Positions 1-5,418 of a DNA stretch of 5,418 nt are shown piece by piece. The stretch comes from an uncultured Bacteroidota bacterium (GTDB taxonomy: Bacteria > Bacteroidota > Bacteroidia > Flavobacteriales > Flavobacteriaceae), in NCBI GenBank assembly GCA_903837025.1, contig CAILTC010000388.1, positions 1 to 5,418 of the forward strand, given 5' to 3'. Positions within the stretch are counted from its first letter, which is position 1. Each line of letters opens with the position of its first letter. A program made the translations under genes and the position numbers. The notes under the pieces were generated by a model that did no database searches, was not told where the DNA came from, and was given only the letters and a program-made list of their open reading frames with translations.

Positions 1-153
1 ATTGTTTTTTTAATTCATTTATATTTATTTCACATTAAGAGTTTTTTTCAAACATTTAATAAATATTTTGTTAAAAGTCACAACAAATACTATGCTCACT
101 TACAAGCACCTGATAATAAATGAATAATTCACAAAAAGCATGATTTATATTCA
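1..153. other. AT-rich intergenic flank, no gene recognised
   Basis: This stretch lies downstream of the terminator that follows glmS. It is very AT-rich, with stop codons in all frames, and no open frame worth reporting. I see no tRNA, no strong hairpin and no complete TAnnTTTG promoter box; the nearest is a 7-of-8 match around the AATATTTTG at about 62-70 on the plus strand. It probably separates the glmS operon from an unseen neighbour to the left. Confidence 0.6.
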
Positions 154-181
154 CAAAAAAAGCGAGACAAAATCTCGCTTT
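154..181 (-). terminator. Rho-independent terminator after glmS
   Basis: A perfect 9-bp inverted repeat, AAAGCGAGA at 159-167 and TCTCGCTTT at 173-181, encloses a 5-base loop. Read on the minus strand, the right arm runs into seven consecutive T residues (160 down to 154), the layout of an intrinsic terminator. On the plus strand the stem is followed by A residues, so termination is directional. It begins about 27 bases after the glmS stop codon at 208-210 and most likely ends the whole three-gene transcript. Confidence 0.92.
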
Positions 182-207
182 AGAAAAAAATATACGTAAG
201 TTTTTAC

Positions 208-1434
208 TTATTCAACAGTTACAGACTTAGCTAAATTACGGGGCTGATCTACATTACAACCTCTCATAACTGCAATATGATAGGACAAAAGCTGCAAAGG
301 TATTGTCGTAATTAATGGTGATAATGCATCTGAAGTTTCTGGAATTTCGATGACGTAATCAGCTAATCCTCTTACTTGAGTATCTCCTTTAGTCACAATG
401 GCTATAATCTTACCACTTCTTGATTTAATTTCCTGAATATTACTAACTATTTTATCATAATGCCCTTGTTTTGGTGCAATTACTACAACTGGCATTTGTT
501 CATCAATCAAGGCAATTGGACCATGTTTCATCTCTGCTGCAGGATAACCTTCGGCATGAATATAAGAAATTTCTTTAAGTTTTAAAGCCCCTTCAAGTGC
601 TACAGGAAAGTTATATCCTCTTCCTAAATACAAACAATTAGGCGCATCCTTAAATATAGCTGCTATTTCTTTTGCTCTATCATTCGTTTCTAATGCCTCT
701 TTTACTTTTTCAGGAATTATTTCTAATTCTTGCAAATAGGTGTGAAAATCCGAATTTGATAACGTTCCTTTTGCTTTCGCTAAACGCAAAGCAATCATTG
801 TTAGTACTGTTATTTGTGTGGTAAATGCTTTTGTTGAAGCAACTCCTATTTCAGGACCAGCATGAGTATAGGCTCCTGCGTGAGATTCTCTTGAAATAGA
901 AGAACCAACTACATTACAAACTCCAAACACAAAAGCGCCATTTTCTTTGGCTAATTTTATAGCTGCCATTGTATCAGCAGTTTCACCTGATTGTGAAATA
1001 GCAATTACAATATCGGTGCTTTTTATAATTGGATTTCTATATCTAAATTCAGAAGCATATTCTACTTCAACCGGAATTCGAGCAAATTCTTCAAAAATAT
1101 ATTCCGCTACTAAACCTGCATGCCATGAAGTTCCACAAGCCACAATAATGATTCTTTCTGCGTTTAAGAATTTACCTAAATTATCTTCAACACCAGCCAT
1201 TTTTATTATTCCTTCATTAGCATGAAGTCTACCACGATAGGTGTCTTTTATAACATTAGGTTGTTCGTATATTTCTTTCAACATAAAATGATCGTAACCT
1301 CCTTTTTCTATTTGCTCCAAATTCATTTGAAGTTCTTGAACATAAGGATCGACTAAAGAATCATCTTTAATTTTTCGAACTTTAATTGGTTTGTGCAATC
1401 TAATATTTGCCATTTCCCCATCTTCTAAATACAC
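208..1434 (-). CDS. glmS: GlmS C-terminal part: isomerase (double SIS) domain, possible internal start
   Basis: This open frame follows the TGA. The first plausible starts are GTG at 1432-1434 (codon 208 of the full gene, 54 bases after the stop) and ATG at 1411-1413 (codon 215, MANIRL). Both lie ahead of the isomerase domain, so a restart could deliver it whole. Visible motifs in full-length numbering are CGTSWHAG from 307, SQSGET at 354-359, STKAFTTQ at 407-414, and ALKLKEISYIHAE with the isomerase Glu at 495. They continue with KHGP with His at 511, and the C-terminal DQPRNLAKSVTVE with Lys610. These match E. coli Glu488, His504 and Lys603 with a constant offset of 7. Isomerase activity without coupled ammonia supply would not replace GlmS fully. 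Neither start has a convincing ribosome site, so separate expression is speculative; the domain assignment is secure. Confidence 0.7.
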   Translation of the reverse strand: MYLEDGEMANIRLHKPIKVRKIKDDSLVDPYVQELQMNLEQIEKGGYDHFMLKEIYEQPNVIKDTYRGRLHANEGIIKMAGVEDNLGKFLNAERIIIVACGTSWHAGLVAEYIFEEFARIPVEVEYASEFRYRNPIIKSTDIVIAISQSGETADTMAAIKLAKENGAFVFGVCNVVGSSISRESHAGAYTHAGPEIGVASTKAFTTQITVLTMIALRLAKAKGTLSNSDFHTYLQELEIIPEKVKEALETNDRAKEIAAIFKDAPNCLYLGRGYNFPVALEGALKLKEISYIHAEGYPAAEMKHGPIALIDEQMPVVVIAPKQGHYDKIVSNIQEIKSRSGKIIAIVTKGDTQVRGLADYVIEIPETSDALSPLITTIPLQLLSYHIAVMRGCNVDQPRNLAKSVTVE

Positions 1435-1488
1435 AGCATTAGACGTATATTCTATAAATGGTGATGCATCAGAAGCGATAAAATATTC

Positions 1489-1491
1489 TCA
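1489..1491 (-). other. In-frame TGA replacing a conserved glycine codon in glmS
   Basis: On the minus strand the codons read ATT GGT GAA TGA GAA TAT TTT ATC GCT, giving I-G-E-stop-E-Y-F-I-A. The same reading frame continues for 426 more sense codons to the natural TAA. In E. coli the aligned residue is Gly, and a Gly here also fits my memory of Flavobacterium GlmS, so GGA to TGA (one transversion) accounts for it. No hairpin resembling a SECIS element follows, and no other gene in the window has an in-frame TGA. Confidence 0.9.
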
Positions 1492-2055
1492 TTCACCAAT
1501 TCCTATTGCTAAAGGACTTCCTAAACGAGCAACAACAATTTCATCAGGTGTTTTTTTATCGAAAACAGCAATTGCATACGCTCCGACAACTTGAGTTAAA
1601 GCTATTTGAATCGCTTTTCCCAATTTTAATTTTTCCTTTTTTTGTATTTCTTCAATAAGATTTACAAGCACTTCGGAATCTGTATCCGAATGAAAAACAT
1701 AGCCTCTTTTTATTAACTCTTCTTTCAATGGAGCATAATTTTCAATAATTCCATTATGAATTATTGCTAGATCTCCTGAATTTGATAAATGAGGATGCGA
1801 GTTCACATCATTCGGAACACCATGTGTCGCCCAACGGGTGTGCCCCATTCCTATCGTTCCATTAGTAGTAATTTCTTTTGAAGCCCTAGCTTCAAGATCA
1901 GAAACTTTTCCTTTTGTTTTCGAAAGTTTTAAGTCAGTTCCGTCATATAACATAACTCCTGCGCTATCATAACCTCTGTATTCAAGTCTTTTTAATCCTT
2001 TAATTACAATTGGGTAAGCTTCTCTGTAACCGATATATCCGACAATTCCACACAT
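1489..2055 (-). CDS. glmS: GlmS N-terminal fragment: glutaminase domain (188 aa)
   Basis: This is the product expected if translation ends at the TGA. It carries the class II (Ntn-type) glutamine amidotransferase landmarks: Cys2 nucleophile in MCGIVGYIG, RLEYRGYDSAG at 23-33, HTRWATHG at 72-79, HNGIIEN at 100-106, and the SDTDSEV segment after it. All known glutamine-binding residues therefore precede the break. The usual glutaminase domain runs to about residue 240, so the fragment lacks roughly the last 50 residues, including the FIASDA strand that would follow the stop. It could fold poorly. Even if active, it would hydrolyse glutamine uncoupled from the isomerase. Upstream there is no Shine-Dalgarno sequence, only an A-rich leader (AAACCAAAATT) directly before the ATG. 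Confidence 0.8.
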   Translation of the reverse strand: MCGIVGYIGYREAYPIVIKGLKRLEYRGYDSAGVMLYDGTDLKLSKTKGKVSDLEARASKEITTNGTIGMGHTRWATHGVPNDVNSHPHLSNSGDLAIIHNGIIENYAPLKEELIKRGYVFHSDTDSEVLVNLIEEIQKKEKLKLGKAIQIALTQVVGAYAIAVFDKKTPDEIVVARLGSPLAIGIGE

Positions 2056-2076
2056 AATTTTGGTTTAATTTGGTTT
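2056..2076 (-). repeat. Short tandem repeat spanning DUF4270 stop and glmS leader
   Basis: On the minus strand AAACCAAATT (2076-2067) is followed at once by AAACCAAAATT (2066-2056) and then the glmS ATG. The first copy encodes the last residues of the lipoprotein (KPN) and contributes the first base of its TAA stop; the second forms the 9-base intergenic gap plus the rest of the stop. It is A-rich, with no Shine-Dalgarno sequence, as is usual for Bacteroidota start regions. The close spacing favours translation of glmS by ribosomes ending the upstream gene. The repeat may be chance in AT-rich DNA. Confidence 0.55.
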
Positions 2077-3867
2077 TGTATAATAAATTTGAAGTTTTAA
2101 CATTTTTGCAGCAGGAACTGTAGATTTACTACCGTAAAGAATAGTTCCCAGCGGACTCATAACGCTTGATTTTGGCGTTTGTATAGAGAAGTCAGGCCAT
2201 TTTGGCATTACTACATTATAATTTGGTATTCCTGGTAGTATAGTTTTAGCCGTTTTAGGCGTTCTCCATGTATTAGAATTAGCAATATTGACACTTTCAG
2301 TAACTGCAACACCCATCTTTACATTAGTTGAATCGCTATATTTTACAAGATTACGAATTTGATTTGTAATCCTGATTTTGTAATAAGTACCGTGTTTATT
2401 CGCGTCTAAATTTATGTTTCCGTCAAAAATTGTTTTGCCGTTTTTAGCCTTCGTTCCAGAAGTGCCATCCATGTAATAATCTGTAATTGGACGTCTATTG
2501 TTCAAATCCCACAAATAAATCCGTTGCGGTTCATAATAATTAGGATTTGCATTTGCATCGCTACTTTTTTTGGCCAATGTTGTTGCATCAATATTAAAAA
2601 CAAGATTTGCTTCATTAATCAACCAGCCTTTATGTCGAATAACATCCAATTGATCTGAAACGCCATTTGGACCAGTCATATTACCATTTTTATCATATCC
2701 TATTAAATCCGTTTTATCAAAAAGATCTACTATCGCCATAGAACCTTCGCCTCCTTTTAAGTATAGTTTTTCATCACCGAGTGTTGTGTTGGCAACACTA
2801 GAACTTGTGGCATTAGCATAATCCGTATCGGTATTCGTTTGATCTTGTAAACTAACCGTATTTCCTGTCAAATTAAGCACGATAGTTTTAGAAACTTTAG
2901 TCGTGCCTGTTGTAGCAACCAAATCCTCCTTGTAACTAATGGTAATTGTTCCTTTTGAAAAATCCATCATTGCCATAGCTCCAGGATCGCTTTCGGATTG
3001 TTCTACTTTGAAATATAATCCTCTAAAATAATTTTTAAAAACATCATTAGTTGCTAAATTAGCTGAAGAGGTTGTAGTGGTTGTGGCAACTCCACCACTA
3101 ATTGTTGTAGTAGATTTAGCAGCAGCATTAATAATTTTATTCATGAAAAAGCTACTATTCAATTTCAAACGCATACCAGGAGCTACTCTTGTTGTCGTAA
3201 CTGCTTTTGATATAGAATCTGTAACTTTAAGTACTTGTTCAGCAGGATTAAAATAGAAAGCATCATTTTGTTCCCCAGGCAAAGTTTTAGCAGTTGCAGT
3301 AGTTATCAAATCATTCAATCGATTCCCAATTTTAAGATTATTAAAATCAGTATTCTGATCGGTGAAATATTTTTGAGCAGTTTGAAATCCTCCTACTGGA
3401 TCTGAATCTCTCATATAATATCCTGATTCATAAACACTAAGTTTTATCTTGGCTTTACTAGCTCCATAAATAGAGTCTAATACATAAGTGGTACTTCCAT
3501 CCGAATTGGCTACATTTTTCAACGGGTCAGTAAAATAAGGAATATTCAAATAAACACTATCTATCTTGGCATGAGTTGAGATAATAGGATTTATCGATGA
3601 TAATATTACTTGTGTTGCAAAACTGGCAGTTGTTTTGCCAAAGGCAGGATTATTATAAATTCCCAAAGGATTTATCGGAAGATTATCAGATTCAACAGGT
3701 GTTATCTTTTGATTATAAGCTACCACAGAAAAGGTGGTGTCTTTGAGCATAAAATGGTTTTGACTTATTAAGCCGTCACCAATTACATTATATTCTTTAT
3801 CACATGAAACGAAAAGTACGATAGTTACAAGTAATAAAATTTGCTTAAAAAAAGAATTATTGTGCAT
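2065..3867 (-). CDS. DUF4270 family lipoprotein (600 aa)
   Basis: This is a large predicted lipoprotein of the Bacteroidota-specific DUF4270 family, whose function I do not know. I chose the ATG at 3865-3867 because it gives a clean lipoprotein signal peptide: MHNNSFFKQ, a hydrophobic run from about residue 10 to 20, and the lipobox-like LFVSC with Cys22 as the expected lipidation site. An in-frame ATG at 3919-3921 would add 18 residues before the signal and overlap the upstream gene by 32 bases, so it is unlikely. The mature start DKEYNVIGDGL resembles DUF4270 proteins as I remember them. The rest is soluble and rich in Ser, Thr, Asn and beta-prone segments, ending in LKLQIYYTKPN. A Thr/Ser/Ala-rich stretch lies at 252-269. 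It sits 22 bases after the GT5-like gene and 9 before glmS, so it should be co-transcribed with both. It is likely anchored in the outer membrane, facing either the periplasm or the surface; the side is not settled by the sequence. Confidence 0.85.
   Translation of the reverse strand: MHNNSFFKQILLLVTIVLFVSCDKEYNVIGDGLISQNHFMLKDTTFSVVAYNQKITPVESDNLPINPLGIYNNPAFGKTTASFATQVILSSINPIISTHAKIDSVYLNIPYFTDPLKNVANSDGSTTYVLDSIYGASKAKIKLSVYESGYYMRDSDPVGGFQTAQKYFTDQNTDFNNLKIGNRLNDLITTATAKTLPGEQNDAFYFNPAEQVLKVTDSISKAVTTTRVAPGMRLKLNSSFFMNKIINAAAKSTTTISGGVATTTTTSSANLATNDVFKNYFRGLYFKVEQSESDPGAMAMMDFSKGTITISYKEDLVATTGTTKVSKTIVLNLTGNTVSLQDQTNTDTDYANATSSSVANTTLGDEKLYLKGGEGSMAIVDLFDKTDLIGYDKNGNMTGPNGVSDQLDVIRHKGWLINEANLVFNIDATTLAKKSSDANANPNYYEPQRIYLWDLNNRRPITDYYMDGTSGTKAKNGKTIFDGNINLDANKHGTYYKIRITNQIRNLVKYSDSTNVKMGVAVTESVNIANSNTWRTPKTAKTILPGIPNYNVVMPKWPDFSIQTPKSSVMSPLGTILYGSKSTVPAAKMLKLQIYYTKPN
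3061..3114 (-). repeat. Thr/Ser-rich low-complexity segment in the DUF4270 protein
   Basis: Codons 252-269 read S-TTT-ISGGVA-TTTTT-SSA, using a mix of ACT, ACA and ACC for threonine rather than one repeated codon. It follows an Ala-rich NAAAK stretch and precedes NLATNDVF. It is probably a flexible loop between beta strands of the lipoprotein. The varied codons argue against recent slippage. Confidence 0.6.
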
Positions 3868-3889
3868 GTTTGAATGGAAAAAATTTATT

Positions 3890-4696
3890 TTATAGAACAC
3901 TGTTTTTATAGAAATTAACATACGCTTCCGCGAATTTATCTTTCGGGGTGAAAGGTAAAAAAGGTTTTCCTGAAGATTCTATAAATTTTGTTAAACTTGA
4001 AGACACTTTCTCCGAAGCAATAATAACTGCATCCGAATGATTAATTACGGCTTTCATTATATTTTCATAATCAGGACTTTCTAAGTCAAGAACAGCTTCT
4101 TTTGGAATGCCGTCAAACATAACTTTGTTAATCATTTCTTTATCTAAAGTCCCCTCAAAAGACTGACCATAAATAGAAGTAACAATCTTAGTCTCTGAAA
4201 ACAAAGCTTCATTTTTGTAAAAATGCTTCATATAAATAGGCAATAAGGCAGCCATCCATCCATGAACATGGATAATATCCGGAACCCAATTGAGTTTTTT
4301 AACCGTTTCGACAACACCCTTTGCAAAGAAAATAGCCCGCTCGTCATTATCCGGATACAAAACGCCTTCTTCATCTGTAAACGTAGCTTTTCTCTTAAAA
4401 TATTCATCGTTATCAATAAAATAAACTTGAATTCTTTCCTTAGGTATAGAAGCTACTTTTATTATTAAAGGCATATCTAGGTCATTTACAACCAAATTCA
4501 TCCCCGAAAGGCGAATTACTTCATGTAATTGATGTCTTCTTTCATTAATATTTCCATATCTTGGCATGAAAATACGAATTTGTCCACCCAGATTATTAAT
4601 CATTTTCGGAACCTCATACGACATTGAAGATACCTCATTTTCAGCCAGATAAGGCACCACCTCTGATGATACATATAATATTCTCTTATCTTCCAT
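3890..4696 (-). CDS. Stand-alone GT5 N-terminal domain protein, glycogen/starch synthase-like (268 aa)
   Basis: The protein matches the N-terminal (starch synthase catalytic, GT5) half of GlgA and stops where the C-terminal Rossmann domain should begin; full GlgA is about 480 residues. Landmarks in order: ILYVSSEVVPY at 6-16, the FMPRYGNI segment at 43-50, VYFIDNDEYF at 91-100, DNDERAIFFAKG at 116-127 and HVHGWMAALLPIY at 143-155. The ADP-glucose motif KTGGL, expected right after the VVPY segment, is replaced by AENEV (18-22), and the Asp of the usual HDW motif is Gly146. With these losses, glycogen synthase activity is doubtful; a binding or regulatory role, or partnership with another protein, is more plausible. 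Such short forms are often annotated as glycogen synthase in Flavobacteria. The ATG at 4694-4696 is the first in frame after a good promoter box. It is the first gene of the operon and ends in TAA 22 bases before the lipoprotein start. Confidence 0.82.
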   Translation of the reverse strand: MEDKRILYVSSEVVPYLAENEVSSMSYEVPKMINNLGGQIRIFMPRYGNINERRHQLHEVIRLSGMNLVVNDLDMPLIIKVASIPKERIQVYFIDNDEYFKRKATFTDEEGVLYPDNDERAIFFAKGVVETVKKLNWVPDIIHVHGWMAALLPIYMKHFYKNEALFSETKIVTSIYGQSFEGTLDKEMINKVMFDGIPKEAVLDLESPDYENIMKAVINHSDAVIIASEKVSSSLTKFIESSGKPFLPFTPKDKFAEAYVNFYKNSVL

Positions 4697-4733
4697 ATTG
4701 TAATTTGATTAATTTTTGGCAATAAAAACCATG

Positions 4734-4741
4734 CAAAATTA
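4734..4741 (-). promoter_or_regulatory. Putative -7 box (TAATTTTG) of the GT5-like/DUF4270/glmS operon
   Basis: The minus strand reads TAATTTTG from 4741 to 4734, an exact match to the Bacteroidota -7 consensus TAnnTTTG. It lies 37 bases before the ATG at 4696, leaving an untranslated leader of about 30 bases. A clear TTG at the -33 position is not seen, so the upstream half is weak. Confidence 0.6.
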
Positions 4742-4772
4742 CAAAAATTTATGCAGTTATAGACTAAAATAT

Positions 4773-4780
4773 TATGTTTG
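4773..4780 (+). promoter_or_regulatory. Putative -7 box (TATGTTTG) of panC
   Basis: TATGTTTG matches TAnnTTTG exactly and ends 23 bases before the panC ATG at 4804, giving a leader of roughly 15-20 bases. No good TTG lies 17-23 bases upstream. The box contains an in-frame ATG (4774-4776); if the box is used as a promoter, that ATG would not be in the transcript. Confidence 0.55.
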
Positions 4781-4803
4781 CAGTTAATTTCAATAAAACA
4801 GCC

Positions 4804-5418
4804 ATGCCTATTTTCTACGGAAAAGCCTCTTTGACAGCCTTTTTAAAAGCTTTAAAAGCAGACAACTCTAAAGTTGGTTTTGTACCAACTATGGGAGCTT
4901 TACACCAAGGACACTTGTCGTTGATGCAAAAATCATTGTCGGAAAACGATTCAACGGTCGTAAGTATATTTGTAAATCCTACCCAATTTAACAATCCCGA
5001 TGATTTAGCAAAATACCCAAGAACACTGGATGTTGACATTAAAAAAATAGAAAAATTAGATCCCAAAATCATTGTTTACGCACCAACTGTAGATGATATT
5101 TACGAAGGAAATCCAACTTCACAATCCTTCGATTTTGACGGATTAGAGAACCAAATGGAAGGAAAATTTAGGCCAGGTCATTTTAATGGAGTGGGTACGG
5201 TTGTAAAACGCCTTTTTGAAATTGTAAATCCTACAAACGCCTATTTTGGCGAAAAAGATTTTCAGCAATTACAAATTATTAAGAAAATGGTCAGCAAAAA
5301 CAAGCTGAAAGCAAACATAATAGGCTGTCCCATTTACAGAGAGGCAAATGGTTTGGCAATGAGTTCTAGAAACGAACGCCTAACTCCGCAAGAAAAAGAA
5401 GCATCTTCTTTAATGATA
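4804..5418 (+). CDS. panC: panC, pantothenate synthetase (5' part, cut by window end)
   Basis: PanC joins pantoate and beta-alanine using ATP to form pantothenate, the vitamin B5 precursor of coenzyme A, in the cytoplasm. The open frame runs from ATG at 4804 to the window edge without a stop: 205 residues of a family usually about 280 long. Motifs include PTMGALHQGH at 28-37, which has the HxGH nucleotide-binding signature of this nucleotidyltransferase fold. They continue with FVNPTQF at 56-62 with the pantoate-binding Gln61, KFRPGHFNGVGTVV at 121-134, YFGEKDFQQL at 147-156 and the ATP-loop MSSRN at 186-190. An in-frame ATG 30 bases upstream (4774) would add MFAVNFNKTA; I prefer 4804 because other PanC proteins begin close to it and the upstream ATG lies inside the promoter box. 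It is transcribed divergently from the glmS operon. No anomalies are seen. Confidence 0.96.
   Translation, partial: MPIFYGKASLTAFLKALKADNSKVGFVPTMGALHQGHLSLMQKSLSENDSTVVSIFVNPTQFNNPDDLAKYPRTLDVDIKKIEKLDPKIIVYAPTVDDIYEGNPTSQSFDFDGLENQMEGKFRPGHFNGVGTVVKRLFEIVNPTNAYFGEKDFQQLQIIKKMVSKNKLKANIIGCPIYREANGLAMSSRNERLTPQEKEASSLMI

Larger units (their letters stand above)
208..2055 (-). pseudogene. glmS: glmS, glutamine--fructose-6-phosphate aminotransferase, interrupted by in-frame TGA
   Basis: GlmS is the cytoplasmic enzyme that converts fructose-6-phosphate and glutamine to glucosamine-6-phosphate and glutamate, the first committed step toward UDP-GlcNAc for peptidoglycan and lipopolysaccharide. The ATG at 2053-2055 is fixed by the required MCGIVG start, since Cys2 is the nucleophile after Met removal; the stop is TAA at 208-210. 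Read through, the gene encodes 615 residues, close to the E. coli length of 609, with glutaminase domain first and two SIS domains after. Codon 189 (1489-1491) is TGA. It aligns with a glycine of E. coli GlmS (GMGENF against GE*EYF), and the frame is unshifted on both sides, so a single GGA-to-TGA change is the simplest cause. It is the last gene of the minus-strand operon, 9 bases after the DUF4270 stop. Identity is certain; whether it is a true pseudogene, a sequencing error or a split gene cannot be decided here. Confidence 0.9.
4697..4803. promoter_or_regulatory. Divergent intergenic region between the GT5-like gene and panC
   Basis: This 107-base AT-rich gap holds the starts of two opposite transcription units. 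It contains one TAnnTTTG element per strand, with their -33 regions falling in the same 31 bases (4742-4772). I see no obvious operator palindrome or riboswitch. Confidence 0.7.

Noticed and set aside
947..1225. 92-codon open frame on the plus strand inside glmS
   Set aside because: It is antisense to the strongly conserved SIS domain, has no promoter or start context, and matches no family I know.
1489..1491. UGA recoded as glycine, tryptophan or selenocysteine
   Set aside because: UGA-as-Gly is known from Gracilibacteria and relatives, not Bacteroidota. Only one in-frame TGA occurs in four genes, Gly uses normal GGN codons and Trp uses TGG. The expected residue is Gly, not Cys, and no SECIS-like hairpin follows. 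No gene here ends in TGA, so stop usage alone cannot exclude recoding.
1391..1594. 67-codon open frame on the plus strand across the glmS break
   Set aside because: It is a shadow of glmS codons on the other strand, with no supporting signals.
2056..2064. glmS ribozyme or riboswitch upstream of glmS
   Set aside because: Only 9 bases separate glmS from the preceding gene, leaving no room for the ribozyme fold, which is a feature of Gram-positive glmS genes.
3868..3921. Upstream ATG at 3919-3921 as start of the DUF4270 gene
   Set aside because: It would place 18 extra residues before the lipoprotein signal peptide and overlap the preceding gene; the ATG at 3865-3867 gives a normal signal.
4228..4468. 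Two short open frames (62 and 68 codons) within the GT5-like gene
   Set aside because: Both overlap the conserved DNDER/HVHGW coding region in other frames and have no start signals or recognisable similarity.
4774..4803. Upstream in-frame ATG as the start of panC
   Set aside because: It lies inside the TATGTTTG promoter box and would add ten residues not typical of PanC N-termini.
4815..5072. 85-codon open frame on the minus strand inside panC
   Set aside because: The plus strand here encodes the conserved PTMG, HxGH and NPTQF motifs of PanC, so the minus-strand frame is incidental.

Overview
The window looks like chromosomal DNA of a member of the Bacteroidota, most likely Flavobacteriaceae (Flavobacterium or a close relative). 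The DNA is AT-rich, start codons lack Shine-Dalgarno sequences, and two upstream boxes fit the Bacteroidota TAnnTTTG promoter element. The proteins are also typical of the group: a DUF4270 lipoprotein, a stand-alone half of a glycogen/starch synthase, and a GlmS whose sequence closely resembles what I remember from Flavobacterium. I see no mobile element, tRNA, rRNA or CRISPR array.

Layout from left to right: 1-153 is AT-rich DNA with no supportable gene. At 154-181 a strong intrinsic terminator points leftward. Three genes on the minus strand follow: glmS (208-2055, broken), a DUF4270 lipoprotein gene (2065-3867) and a short GT5 glycogen/starch-synthase-like gene (3890-4696). They are separated by only 9 and 22 bases and read in the order GT5-like, DUF4270, glmS, so they look like one operon. 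It would start at a promoter near 4734-4741 and end at the terminator. The 107-base gap at 4697-4803 is a divergent promoter region. To its right panC (pantothenate synthetase) runs on the plus strand from 4804 and is cut by the window edge after 205 codons.

The most notable feature is an in-frame TGA at codon 189 of glmS (1489-1491). The frame is otherwise perfect on both sides, and reading through gives a 615-residue protein with every catalytic motif of glucosamine-6-phosphate synthase. The TGA falls where E. coli GlmS has a glycine, so one GGA-to-TGA change explains it. It may be a real nonsense mutation or a sequencing error. It nearly separates the glutaminase part from the isomerase part, so production of two partial polypeptides is conceivable. 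Recoding is much less likely.

The second point of interest is the GT5-like protein. It keeps the fold-level landmarks of the glycogen synthase N-terminal domain, but lacks the KTGGL nucleotide-sugar motif and the whole C-terminal domain. It is therefore probably not a glycogen synthase. Its grouping with a surface-type lipoprotein and GlmS, which makes the precursor of UDP-GlcNAc, suggests a role linked to the cell envelope, but this is inference. I found no clearly novel system here.
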